Assembly (NCBI GenBank): GCA_964035545.1
Contig: CAXIUT010000294.1
Coordinates: 1 to 23,016 of the forward strand
Reading direction: 5' to 3'
Length of the DNA: 23,016 nucleotides
Source: Bugula neritina
Lineage: Eukaryota; Bryozoa; Gymnolaemata; Cheilostomatida; Bugulidae
Under the pieces are notes generated by a model. That model ran no database searches. It saw only the letters and a program-made list of their open reading frames with translations, and was not told the DNA's origin. This document shows, piece after piece, positions 5,754 through 12,274 of the stretch (within the stretch, counting starts at the first letter, position 1; the number at the start of each line of letters is the position of its first letter). A program made the translations under genes and the position numbers.

Positions 5754-6429
5754 TGACCAAAGCCGCTTCCCACCATCCGATGGCAAGGCAGCAAATGAGA
5801 AGAAACCACATGAGGATATGCGTTGCATCGTAGGCAACCTCTGAATCAAGTCTAAAAATCTGGGGATCGCGCCGCAGTAACACCGGGCGCAGATTCGGGG
5901 GTAAGCGTTGTTCTTCTGAGGTCGCTACCACGGTCAGGCGCGTAGCCATCGCGCATTGACGTGCTATTTGTAATTTCCTGCCGGTGAGCTTGTGCGCATC
6001 GTCGATGAACAGCACCGGTTTTTTGGCTTTGCAATAATCAACCAGTGCGTTAGAACGGGCGTATTGTTTGAGTTTTTTCCAGGGTTCACGCTCGTCGAGG
6101 GGAATTTTCTTTTGTTCCTCATCCCACCATTCACTGACGGCGGGATTATCGTGCCATTCACCTACTGGGCTGAGGGTATCGAGGAAGATTGGAGTGGCTT
6201 TGATTTTTGCGCCCCAAATCTCGGTAGCGTTCTCATGCAGGCGAGTCAGCCAGCGCGTTTTTCCGGAGTCGTGTGCGCCGGTGACGAGGATTGGTTTTTT
6301 CTTGGAGATGACCTGCTCACTGGTGACTTTGCCGTACTTTTTAGTTTTGGTGACGAGTAATGGAACGGCAAAGCGCGAACCGTCCGCACGCACCTGATTC
6401 TTAGTGCGCCGTATTTTTAAATACTCCAC
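5701..6429 (-). CDS. Membrane-anchored AAA-like ATPase
   Basis: 242-aa protein starting at GTG 6429. Walker A is GAHDSGKT (residues 51-58), Walker B is PVLFIDDAH (138-146), and a sensor-like segment LTVVATSEEQ (165-174) precedes an arginine-rich stretch (LLRRDPQIFRL). Residues ~204-228 (HILMWFLLICCLAIGWW onward) form a membrane helix and the protein ends 15 residues later with a basic tail. It is therefore a cytoplasmic NTPase tethered by its C-terminus. Layout (ATPase then one membrane helix) recalls inovirus pI/Zot proteins and some secretion ATPases, but I do not see a clear Zot signature. It is the first gene of the three-gene reverse cluster, and its 3' end overlaps the exported protein gene by at least 53 bases. 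Confidence 0.75.
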   Translation of the reverse strand: MEYLKIRRTKNQVRADGSRFAVPLLVTKTKKYGKVTSEQVISKKKPILVTGAHDSGKTRWLTRLHENATEIWGAKIKATPIFLDTLSPVGEWHDNPAVSEWWDEEQKKIPLDEREPWKKLKQYARSNALVDYCKAKKPVLFIDDAHKLTGRKLQIARQCAMATRLTVVATSEEQRLPPNLRPVLLRRDPQIFRLDSEVAYDATHILMWFLLICCLAIGWWEAALVIGGLKALGTGRRASRAD

Positions 6430-6662
6430 GTTGGATTCTAATCCTTTTTGTCGTTTCGTCAGCCCATCGCACTGACCATGTTCCCAGGGTGAATTTTTTT
6501 CCGCTGTTTGCCCTGGGTGAGTCCGGCAAATTGTTGTTTTTACTGGACTCCATTCAAACGGAATTGAGCGAAGCAGAAGGGGGAACTAATTTAAAAGAGT
6601 TTTGCTTAAAAATCAAGCAGCAATTTTGTCGAAAATAAAGGACGGTTTTTTGTAACTTTTTT
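6430..6662. other. Divergent intergenic region between the ATPase cluster and the recombinase
   Basis: About 300 bases separate the two divergent genes. A 7-bp inverted repeat CCCAGGG / CCCTGGG (6483-6489, 6511-6517) lies in the half nearer the ATPase and may be an operator; each arm is followed by TGA. The recombinase half becomes very T/A-rich. I see no coding frame. The second copy is at 19940-20172. Confidence 0.5.
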
Positions 6663-6698
6663 TCATACTTTAAAAAACAAACGCTTATGAAGTATGAT
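6663..6698. promoter_or_regulatory. Candidate resolution (res) site and recombinase promoter
   Basis: TCATACTTTA (6663-6672) and TGAAGTATGA (6688-6697) are an inverted repeat with one mismatch over a ~35-bp span, the usual size of a serine-resolvase binding subsite. TATGAT (6693-6698), a good -10 element, lies in the right arm, so binding would repress the gene as TnpR does at res. The start codon is 41 bases downstream. I found no second subsite. Confidence 0.5.
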
Positions 6699-6738
6699 AA
6701 ATTGTGTATTTATTGAACATTAGAGGGATGTTTCACGG

Positions 6739-7344
6739 ATGGGAGTTTATGCCTACCTGCGAGTCAGTACCGATCAGCAAGACGTGGACAACCAGCGCCA
6801 CGGCATACTGGAATATGCGAATACGCACAGCTTGGGAAACCTGCAATTTGTTGAGGATAGCGCCTCAGGGAAGACCAACTGGAAGGAAAGGAAAGCCGGT
6901 GAACTGCTGACTAAAACCATGCAGCCAGGGGACACCATTTTGTTTGCTGAGGTTTCCAGAATGGCACGCTCTGTACTGCAAATTTTAGAGATGTTGGAAC
7001 ACTGCGCAGCGCATGAATTTACCGTGCATATTGTGAAGCAGAAGATGGTGTTTGATGACTCGCTGAACTCTAAAATTACCGCTACGGTTTTGGGTTTGGC
7101 GGCGGAAATTGAGCGAGAATTTATCTCAATGCGCACCAAGGAAGCACTGGCTAAACGTAAGGCTGAGGGCATGGTTTTGGGTCGGCCAAAGGGGAAGGCT
7201 AAGCGGGTGAAATTGGATAAACGCAGTGCGGAGATCCGCAAGTATTTAGAGTTGGGAATCAGTAAGCGAGCTATTTGTAAGCTGGTGGATTGCTCACCTA
7301 GTACGCTTTATGAGTGGATTGAGCGGCGCAAGGTGGAGGTATAA
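6739..7344 (+). CDS. Serine recombinase (resolvase/invertase family)
   Basis: 201-aa site-specific recombinase. The catalytic motif YLRVSTDQQ places the nucleophile at Ser10 with Arg8 nearby; SRMARSVLQILEML is the second active-site arginine block; the long E-helix region ALAAEIEREFISMRTKEALAKRKAEG follows, then GRPKGK, and a C-terminal helix-turn-helix (LGISKRAICKLVDCSPSTLYEWI). Size matches small resolvases. The ATG has GAGGGA at 6722-6727. No transposase is near, so it most likely resolves plasmid multimers; DNA inversion is the alternative, but I see no inverted target sites. An inverted repeat in its promoter (6663-6697) is the likely binding site. Confidence 0.93.
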   Translation: MGVYAYLRVSTDQQDVDNQRHGILEYANTHSLGNLQFVEDSASGKTNWKERKAGELLTKTMQPGDTILFAEVSRMARSVLQILEMLEHCAAHEFTVHIVKQKMVFDDSLNSKITATVLGLAAEIEREFISMRTKEALAKRKAEGMVLGRPKGKAKRVKLDKRSAEIRKYLELGISKRAICKLVDCSPSTLYEWIERRKVEV

Positions 7345-7376
7345 AGTCTTATAAGTGCAGGCTCATCAATTGCTAT

Positions 7377-7392
7377 GGATATTTTTGTATCC
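7377..7392. promoter_or_regulatory. GGATA-N6-TATCC palindrome, site A
   Basis: GGATA TTTTTG TATCC, extended to 8-bp arms (TATGGATA / TATCCATA, 7374-7395). It lies 32 bases after the recombinase stop and is one of five exact matches per circle. It could act as a hairpin in RNA or a protein site in DNA. Confidence 0.6.
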
Positions 7393-7706
7393 ATAAGTGT
7401 ATTCAGTTAAGTGGTTTTTCAAGGGTCGACAGGCACTGGTGAACAACGGGCAGTGTACGACTTGATTGACTGCTGGAGCTGCTGGAAGGTTTAACAAGGC
7501 ATACCGGATCGTCAAACCAGTGTACTAAAGGCCTGCCATGCTGGGGAGATTTAAGTCGTGGTACTGTACTAGGCTTTGTTCAGCAAAAGCCTATTGCGGG
7601 CATAATTGCGCGTTTACCGCGTAAAACAACCCACAAGCATTGAATGCAAAGGGGCAGCGAAAACGTCCCTTTATTTTAAATTGATAGGAGGAATGTTGGT
7701 GATTTA

Positions 7707-7729
7707 AACCCGCCGTTGATTGGCGGGTT
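7707..7729 (-). terminator. Terminator of the 73-aa gene
   Basis: Eight-base stem AACCCGCC / GGCGGGTT with loop GTTGATT, five bases beyond the stop of the reverse-strand gene and followed on that strand by TTTAAAT. Confidence 0.75.
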
Positions 7730-7734
7730 AGTAT

Positions 7735-7956
7735 TTATAAGAAAATCCGCAGTTCCTTCGTTTCTCCAGATGAATTCCGAAGCATCAAAGAGCCGCCTTT
7801 CTCATACTCTTCAATTAACATGTCATACAGGCGGTAAGCGTTTTTCGTGACTTCTGCGTATGAAGCTGCTTCAGTTTTTTCCTTCAGCGTTTTCAGTCGC
7901 TCTATGGATGGTGGAGGTAACTCCATCTGTACCCGGACTGTATCTTTTTTGGCCAT
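7735..7956 (-). CDS. Ribbon-helix-helix-type small protein (73 aa)
   Basis: Begins MAKKDTVRVQMELPPPSIERLKTLKEKTEAASYAEVTKNAYRLYD-like: a short strand (VRVQMEL) followed by two helices in the MetJ/Arc ribbon-helix-helix spacing, then an acidic helix and a C-terminal tail (LRIFL). The ATG has a strong AAGGAG site eight bases upstream, and a clear terminator follows. RHH proteins of this size are DNA-binding repressors, often antitoxins, but I see no toxin gene next to it. It is downstream of, and overlaps by 86 bases, the 105-aa membrane-protein frame, so the two are probably on one transcript. Confidence 0.75.
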   Translation of the reverse strand: MAKKDTVRVQMELPPPSIERLKTLKEKTEAASYAEVTKNAYRLYDMLIEEYEKGGSLMLRNSSGETKELRIFL

Positions 7957-8188
7957 CTTTACTCCTTAGAATGAGTTCTGTTGAACGTTCATTCTTAACC
8001 TGGATTTCGAGATTGCCTAATCCATAATGGTAAAAGGCAGCTATTGCAAATCCCGTTAACACACAGGAAGCGATTGCAGTGATGGCAATAATTTTCCAAT
8101 GCTTCCAAATCCCAGTTCTTTTTGAATCAGTAATTTCAAATTGAATAACATTAATGTCATTCGGTTTACGCCTAATCTCAAATTTCAT
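7871..8188 (-). CDS. Small single-pass membrane protein (105 aa)
   Basis: Starts at ATG 8188 with GTGAGG a few bases upstream. Residues 1-30 are polar and basic (MKFEIRRKPNDINVIQFEI), residues ~31-55 form a membrane helix (WKIIAITAIASCVLTGFAIAAFYHY), and the rest would be periplasmic by the positive-inside rule. The last ~28 codons overlap the start of the RHH gene in a different frame, which is unusually long for an overlap; the authentic protein may be shorter if the sequence has an error. The ribosome site is part of a hairpin (CCTCA / TGAGG, 8194-8212), pointing to translational control. Family not recognised. Confidence 0.55.
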   Translation of the reverse strand: MKFEIRRKPNDINVIQFEITDSKRTGIWKHWKIIAITAIASCVLTGFAIAAFYHYGLGNLEIQVKNERSTELILRSKDGQKRYSPGTDGVTSTIHRATENAEGKN

Positions 8189-8193
8189 GATAA

Positions 8194-8331
8194 CCTCACA
8201 TAAAACCTGAGGATTCCACGCAACTCAAAACCAAATTAGGTAGAAGGTGTATCCTTCTTTTGGTGGTTTTTAAAGTTGTCAGAATGCCTCAGTCTTTTTA
8301 GGACTAAGGACAACTGCCAACTTTGAAAACC
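8194..8331 (-). promoter_or_regulatory. Structured leader upstream of the 105-aa gene
   Basis: Several nested inverted repeats lie upstream of the start at 8188: CCTCA/TGAGG (8194-8198, 8208-8212), which covers the ribosome site; ACCAAA/TTTGGT (8230-8235, 8259-8264) around AGAAGG/CCTTCT (8242-8247, 8253-8258); and a 14-base arm (8265-8278) matching 8318-8331 with one mismatch. Part of that arm (AGTTGTC, 8274-8280) can instead pair with GACAACT (8309-8315). Such exclusive pairings suggest an attenuator-like or antisense-controlled leader. Confidence 0.45.
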
Positions 8332-8423
8332 AATCAGAGAGTAGAAACCTAAAGCTTCCTTGTTCTTCATCGTTCGTTGTGCCTTATATAAATTTTTTGT
8401 AAAAATGTCATTTAAATCTTGAT

Positions 8424-8462
8424 AAGGCTACTAACTTGGAATTTTTTTAAGTTAGTAGCCTT
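8424..8462. repeat. 14-bp perfect inverted repeat (hairpin)
   Basis: AAGGCTACTAACTT (8424-8437) and its exact complement (8449-8462) flank GGAATTTTTTT. The stem is long for a terminator and no gene ends beside it on either strand. Smaller hairpins follow at 8528-8548, 8568-8583 and 8622-8638 (ACATCAA/TTGATGT then TTTT), so a short structured transcript is possible. The second copy is at 21934-21972. Confidence 0.7.
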
Positions 8463-8700
8463 ACTGCTTTGTGAGAATACGCATACTCATCCCATGAAAG
8501 AGGGAATAAGGGTGGCTGATGTTAAGAGTCTATTCTCTGATCATAGACATCTAAGTCTCAATACCCCGTTAGCTCCTGCTAACTTCCCTAAAATTTTCCA
8601 AAATGAAACCATATCAATTATACATCAAAAATTGATGTTTTCAAAGTATTGAAAATGAAGTTTTCGCTCTATAAGTCGTTAAGGAATGAATGTCCGAAAG
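8463..8700. other. AT-rich region without a supported gene
   Basis: A forward frame (8419-8652) has no acceptable start or ribosome site and its translation shows no domain. The stretch contains hairpins GTCTAT/ATAGAC (8528-8533, 8543-8548), GTTAGC/GCTAAC (8568-8573, 8578-8583) and ACATCAA/TTGATGT (8622-8628, 8632-8638) with a short T tail. Confidence 0.5.
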
Positions 8701-8705
8701 TAGCA

Positions 8706-8936
8706 TAATCCGGATTACGCGCATAAGGCTGCAAGCCCCGACGCAGCTTGTTATAGCAGGTTAGGAAGGCTTCTGTTCTGCAAGCTCCACACAAGCCAGC
8801 GTTCATCAACATTCCGTCCCGGCTATCTTCTGGCGCTGCCAAAAGAAAACCGGAACGGAATGAAAAGCGGTGACGCTTGCACGGTTTGGGCTTTAAACCG
8901 GTTCCGCTGCGCTCCACCGGCTAAAAGCCCAAACCG
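8706..8936. repeat. Chain of palindromes and hairpins
   Basis: In order: the 12-bp palindrome TAATCCGGATTA (8706-8717); a 13-bp inverted repeat with one mismatch (8810-8822, 8850-8862; CATTCCGTCCCGG / CCGGAACGGAATG); a short hairpin AAGCG-GTGA-CGCTT (8865-8878) whose loop fits a GNRA tetraloop on the + strand; and a perfect 13-bp inverted repeat (8882-8894, 8924-8936) enclosing a second stem CCGGT/ACCGG (8898-8902, 8916-8920). Back-to-back helices with a tetraloop resemble a structured RNA more than coding DNA. The second copy is at 22216-22446. Confidence 0.6.
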
Positions 8937-9139
8937 CACCGCGTAACCATAGTGTTTATTAAATATGCCGTTGTAGCATCCTGCTGCTGTTCCTGCTGTT
9001 CCTGCTGTTCCTGCTGTTTTGGTGCTGGCTCTAATGCTTTTGTTTTTGGGGTTGGCAGGGTATTGCTGTTTGTTAATGGGATACGTCCTGCTTCAGGCGC
9101 TGTGCTTGCTGTACGGTTTTGTTGAGTGTACTTGGCCAT
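8921..9139 (-). CDS. Doubtful small Gln/Glu-repeat protein (72 aa)
   Basis: Reverse frame from ATG 9139 (MAKYTQQNRTAST) through a proline-rich linker into three QQE units (KQQEQQEQQEQQQD), encoded by the 9-bp tandem repeat near 8984-9020. No ribosome site is visible and its 3' end runs into the 8882-8936 hairpin. The frame may be fortuitous. The second copy is at 22431-22649. Confidence 0.2.
   Translation of the reverse strand: MAKYTQQNRTASTAPEAGRIPLTNSNTLPTPKTKALEPAPKQQEQQEQQEQQQDATTAYLINTMVTRCGLGF
8984..9019. repeat. 9-bp tandem repeat (CTGCTGTTC)
   Basis: About four units of CTGCTGTTC, with a degenerate first unit and CTGCTGTTT last. The period is a multiple of three, so length change would preserve the overlapping reverse frame, giving QQE units. 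It is prone to slippage. The second copy is at 22494-22529. Confidence 0.8.
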
Positions 9140-9202
9140 TAGGTTGCAGAGCATGGCAGTTGCCGTGCCTGGGAGGCTTTGCCGTAGTGGTGTAGTTAAC
9201 CC

Positions 9203-9296
9203 GCCCTGGCATCCGGCTTGCATTCTTGTCAGGCGTAAACGGATATTTTTATATCCAAAGTGTTTGCCCCTGACAAAGCAAGCCGGATGCCAGGGC
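9203..9296. repeat. 94-base near-complete hairpin
   Basis: Perfect 19-bp outer arms (9203-9221, 9278-9296) continue inward with GTCAGG/CCTGAC (9228-9233, 9269-9274), AAAC/GTTT (9237-9240, 9262-9265) and GGATAT/ATATCC (9241-9246, 9251-9256). The apex is the GGATA-N6-TATCC site B. It could extrude as a cruciform or fold as RNA or single-stranded DNA. No gene ends here, so it is not an ordinary terminator. Confidence 0.85.
9241..9256. promoter_or_regulatory. GGATA-N6-TATCC palindrome, site B
   Basis: GGATA TTTTTA TATCC at the tip of the 94-base hairpin; nearly identical to site A (one spacer base differs). The second copy is at 22751-22766. Confidence 0.6.
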
Positions 9297-9353
9297 TATG
9301 CTGTGCTGATCTAGTGCGCCGGTGTGCTTGGTACCGCTCTGGAACGCTAAGGA

Positions 9354-9448
9354 ATGGGGAAAAGTTACATAACGCCGTATTATGCGCACGGCCCCGGCGT
9401 TCTGACCCCGTACCATGCGCATAAAGGAATTATGTAAAATTTCCCCAT
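9354..9448. repeat. 95-base imperfect hairpin
   Basis: Outer arms of 19 bases (9354-9372, 9430-9448) match with two mismatches, and inner arms TTATGCGCA/TGCGCATAA (9380-9388, 9416-9424) match perfectly. It stands 57 bases after the 9203-9296 hairpin and is similar in size. The second copy is at 22864-22958. Confidence 0.75.
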
Positions 9449-10240
9449 GCGTGATGCGCACATTGTCCCGGTTCTTGCCTGCTTAATAAGGTTCCGCAAG
9501 CTCCACCCTATACGCGAGCAAGAACAGCGCCAACGGTGCGCCCTAGCCGGATAGTCCGGTATTGCTCCGATCCGCGCCCGCTCTCGCTCTGCCGCCTGCG
9601 CTCGTTCCCTCCGCGTCGGACTAAAGCCGCTGGCTTGTTTCGCCTTGCTTGTCCCGCTAAAAAGCAAGCGGAACAGGCGAAACGCGGCCTAAGTCCGCCG
9701 CTGCGGTAACGGCTCCGGTGGCGTCGCTCGTTTGGTCGCGGCTCTGCGCAATGTCGGCGGGTGATGGTGGTGGCTGTCGGATAGATTGTGTGCGCCTCCC
9801 TTTGTGGTCGCTTCGCGGTCGCTGCGCTTAGCTCTCCCGGCGGTGGCGCTGTGCGCCCTTCGCGGGAAGCGTTGTGGTCGTGGCGGCGGCCTTTAAGTGC
9901 CTGGGTAGGGTGTCGGGCCGGTCGCTCTCTCCGCGTGAAAACAAACCGTAAGCGTTCCGCCCTCGTTACCCCGCGATGAAGCTGCGGCGCGGTTGGAACA
10001 CGGCTTGTTTTCGCGCTGCGGTCGCGGCCTGCCCAGAGCGGCGGGGTGTGGCGGTGGTTGTCGGTGTTTACTCCCTGCGCCGCTTTGGTCTTGTCCTGCG
10101 GGGTTGTCTCCCGGCCCGCGTTGCTGAGCGGGAACCGGTGCGGTACGCGGGGCGTGATTTGGTTGGCGCTGCGCTCGCAAAGATAAAAGCAAAAGCTTGG
10201 TTTACATGAGCGTGTCGGGGCTGTGAGCCGACACGCTCCC
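9449..10240. other. Very GC-rich, hairpin-rich region without a supported gene
   Basis: One 60-base line (10021-10080) has 43 G+C. Frames here are open only because of composition and translate to Arg/Pro/Gly-rich strings without motifs. Hairpins: a long imperfect one around 9615-9700 with inner arms TTTCGCCT/AGGCGAAA (about 9637-9644, 9675-9682); GAAAACAAACCG (9937-9948) against CGGCTTGTTTTC (10001-10012) with GTTCC/GGAAC inside; and a perfect 11-bp stem GAGCGTGTCGG/CCGACACGCTC (10208-10218, 10228-10238). The motif GCTGCGCT(C/T) recurs. Function unknown. Confidence 0.5.
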
Positions 10241-10502
10241 GCGCTAATGATTTAGAAACTGAGTGCAGCCGTACAAGTGCCGCCCGCCACTTTTTTGGCG
10301 CAGGAGCTGCGCTAAAAAACCGACGGATCGGCGCTTGACGGGGAAAGAGAGGGAGTGTTTTTTTGCTATAAAAATCAGTGCCTTACATCAGGTTTTTGTG
10401 GATTAAGTTATTGATTTTTAATATAATTTAATATGCTGGATGTCAGAGTGATATATTAATTTCTACTGGCATTTGAACAACGTCATAAGAGATTAATTAA
10501 AG
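10241..10502 (+). promoter_or_regulatory. Upstream region of the methyltransferase, with a probable -10 element
   Basis: Composition drops sharply from GC-rich to AT-rich near 10360. TATAAT occurs at 10422-10427 and would start transcription about 65-70 bases before the ATG. The best -35 candidate (TTGTGG, 10396-10401) is at a 20-base distance, too far for a strong promoter. A weak AAAG/AGAG ribosome site precedes the ATG. Small hairpins occur at 10290-10320. Confidence 0.4.
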
Positions 10503-11513
10503 ATGGAAAAACAATATACGTCGATTGAGTTGTGCGCTGGTGCGGGTGGTCAGGCTTTGGGGCTGCATCTGGCGGGTTTCCATCATCGGCTGTTGATTGA
10601 GATAGAGGAGCCGGCTTGTAAGACGCTTAACTATAACAATGTGGTGCATTCGTTAGGCTGGGACTCGATTCTTCAGGGGTGTGTCACTGAGTTCGCTAAC
10701 AATGAAGCGGATAGGTATGAAGGCGTTGATTTGGTGGCGGGTGGTGTGCCTTGTCCTCCATTTTCAAAAGCCGGAAAACAGTTAGGCAAAGACGACGAAA
10801 GAGATCTGTTCCCTTCTGCTCTAGAGATCGTTAGAAAAACACAGCCTAAAGCCGTTATGTTGGAGAATGTCTCGGGCCTTCTCGATGCTAAATTTGATGC
10901 TTACCGTGAGGGTATCGAATCGCAGCTTGAAGAAATGGGGTATCAGTCTTTTTGGAAGTTGTTGAATGCATCATCGTTTGGTGTGCCTCAGTTACGCCCA
11001 AGAGTGGTTTTAGTGGCTCTGCGTCCTGAGTATGCAAATTTCTTTGCGTGGCCAGATTATGAGATTACTCCGCCTACTGTTGGTGAAGCGTTGTATGACC
11101 TGATGGCTGAACGTGGTTGGAAGCATGCTGAAGAATGGAAAGCGAAGGCAAACAAGATAGCGCCGACGTTGGTGGGTGGTTCAAAAAAGCACGGCGGGCC
11201 TGATCTTGGGCCAACCAGAGCCAGGCGCGCATGGCAGGAACTACACGTTAATGGGAACCTTATTGGTAATGAGCCACCTGAGGCTGATTTTACTGGCTAT
11301 AAAAATAAAGAAGGCTACGAGTATATGCCGCTGTTGACTGTGAGAATGGCGGCTAGGATTCAGGGCTTTCCTGATTGGTGGACATTCCACGGCAAGAAAA
11401 CGCCGGCTTACCGACAAATAGGAAATGCTTTTCCGCCGCCGGTTGCCGAGGCGGTGGGTAAACAGATTATTCATGCGCTGGCGGCAGCAGATAGCTTGAA
11501 GCAGGCGGCTTAA
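10503..11513 (+). CDS. DNA (cytosine-5) methyltransferase
   Basis: 336-aa type II modification enzyme that would methylate C5 of a cytosine in the site cut by the convergent nuclease. Motif I is ELCAGAGGQALGLHLAGF (9-26), motif IV GGVPCPPFSKAGKQLG (80-95) with catalytic Cys84 (PCP instead of the commoner PCQ), motif VI ENVSGL (121-126), motif VIII QLRPRVVLVALR (163-174), motif IX around LTVRMAARIQGFPD (278-291) and motif X YRQIGNAFPPPVAEAVG (303-319). The target-recognition region between VIII and IX is short, ~100 residues, with PTLVGGSKKHGGPDLGPTRARRAW. All catalytic motifs are intact. The specificity cannot be read from sequence. Its stop shares the bases TTAA with the stop of the convergent HNH gene. 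Confidence 0.97.
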   Translation: MEKQYTSIELCAGAGGQALGLHLAGFHHRLLIEIEEPACKTLNYNNVVHSLGWDSILQGCVTEFANNEADRYEGVDLVAGGVPCPPFSKAGKQLGKDDERDLFPSALEIVRKTQPKAVMLENVSGLLDAKFDAYREGIESQLEEMGYQSFWKLLNASSFGVPQLRPRVVLVALRPEYANFFAWPDYEITPPTVGEALYDLMAERGWKHAEEWKAKANKIAPTLVGGSKKHGGPDLGPTRARRAWQELHVNGNLIGNEPPEADFTGYKNKEGYEYMPLLTVRMAARIQGFPDWWTFHGKKTPAYRQIGNAFPPPVAEAVGKQIIHALAAADSLKQAA

Positions 11514-12187
11514 CTGTCTTCCTGATCGTCGAGGTAGTAGTTAGCCGCGTCTTCCATCACCTTATCGCGGCTTTCCCCTGATTGGCTACTATAGGCATCA
11601 ACGCGGCGTAGTGTTTTTTCTCCAATAGATACCATGGTGGGTATTCCACACTTTTCAGGAAACGCCCAGGAACAAGTGTTGCAGTCTAATGCGCAACCTT
11701 CACAAGCACGACGTTTGCCCACGTTGCAGTTATTGCACATGGGTTGCCAGTTCGCTATTTCATTCCCGCCGCCACGTGACAAGGGTACTTTGTGGTCTGC
11801 TTGTAGGCCTCTGACGCCTGGTGCAACTTGTTTACCGCAGGTGCTGCACACGAACCCGGCGGCTTCAAACAGTTTGCTTTTCTGTGACTGGGTTAAGTAA
11901 TTCCGATCCTGCACAGCGTTGAGGTTGGGTGAGCTGATGCGCCAAGCGTGGCCGGCGAAATCTTCGATATACATGCTTTCCAGGTCGCAACCCATTTGAT
12001 CGCGCAGTTCTCTGGCGCGGCGGTCAAAGTATTTTTGATCGGTGAGGGCTAGTAGTTCAGCTGAGGAAACCCAGGGCTTTGGAAAGGCGTCTCTTTCCTT
12101 GCCCCATAGCCGCCTCAGTATTTTTTCTTTTACTGTGCTGAGCTTGCGTTTGTTGGGAAGTTTTTTGAGATAATTGTCTATGTTCAT
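11510..12187 (-). CDS. HNH endonuclease, probable restriction enzyme partner
   Basis: 225 aa from ATG 12187; the frame stays open to a TTG at 12292, but that extension overlaps the promoter of the divergent gene and looks non-coding. Residues ~18-85 resemble a winged-helix domain (EKILRRLWGKERDAF, SSAELLALTDQKYFDRRARELR). The HNH core has CSTCG (114-117 zinc cysteines), LQADHKVPLSRGG (Asp131-His132), NWQPMCNNCNVGKR (Asn146, Cys151, Cys154). A second cysteine cluster follows (C162, C165, C169, C172, C180), possibly another zinc site. Tail-to-tail placement with a C5 methyltransferase supports a type II restriction enzyme; no Shine-Dalgarno is obvious, consistent with low expression. A Vsr-like or homing role is less likely. 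Confidence 0.85.
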   Translation of the reverse strand: MNIDNYLKKLPNKRKLSTVKEKILRRLWGKERDAFPKPWVSSAELLALTDQKYFDRRARELRDQMGCDLESMYIEDFAGHAWRISSPNLNAVQDRNYLTQSQKSKLFEAAGFVCSTCGKQVAPGVRGLQADHKVPLSRGGGNEIANWQPMCNNCNVGKRRACEGCALDCNTCSWAFPEKCGIPTMVSIGEKTLRRVDAYSSQSGESRDKVMEDAANYYLDDQEDS

Positions 12188-12274
12188 AAGTTGCGTTTTC
12201 AATAGCGAGTGAGGGGAGTATGAGCTGAATATGGCAACAGGTATAGAGGCTTTGTTTCTTTTGCAAGCCACTAA

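Larger units (their letters stand above)
7345..7734. other. 390-bp intergenic region with hairpins
   Basis: No convincing frame. It holds the GGATA-N6-TATCC palindrome (7377-7392), an inverted repeat AGGCTTT / AAAGCCT (7571-7577, 7586-7592), a terminator-like AAAGGGGC...GTCCCTTT followed by ATTTT (about 7648-7676) that could end + strand transcripts from the recombinase, and the terminator of the reverse gene at 7707-7729. AGGAGG-like GATAGGAGGAATG occurs at 7683-7694 but leads to no frame of useful length. The second copy is at 20855-21244. Confidence 0.6.

Noticed and set aside
8424-8462. Transfer origin (oriT)
   Set aside because: A strong inverted repeat alone is insufficient; no relaxase gene or recognisable nic site in the circle.
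8419-8652. 77-aa forward frame
   Set aside because: It starts at TTG inside a 14-bp hairpin arm, has no ribosome site, and no recognisable domain.
8669-8917. 82-aa reverse frame
   Set aside because: Runs through consecutive hairpin arms, has no ribosome site and no motif; the structure explains the sequence better.
8810-9448. Integron attC-like array
   Set aside because: Hairpin sizes fit, but the GTTRRRY/RYYYAAC core sites are absent and there is no integrase.
8780-9506. GCAAGCTCCAC at 8780-8790 and 9496-9506, the latter ending the record
   Set aside because: An 11-bp repeat coinciding with the record end is suggestive, but too short to explain the break.
9788-10209. Several frames on both strands in the GC-rich region
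   Set aside because: Open mainly because of composition; products are Arg/Pro/Gly-rich with no domain and no ribosome sites.
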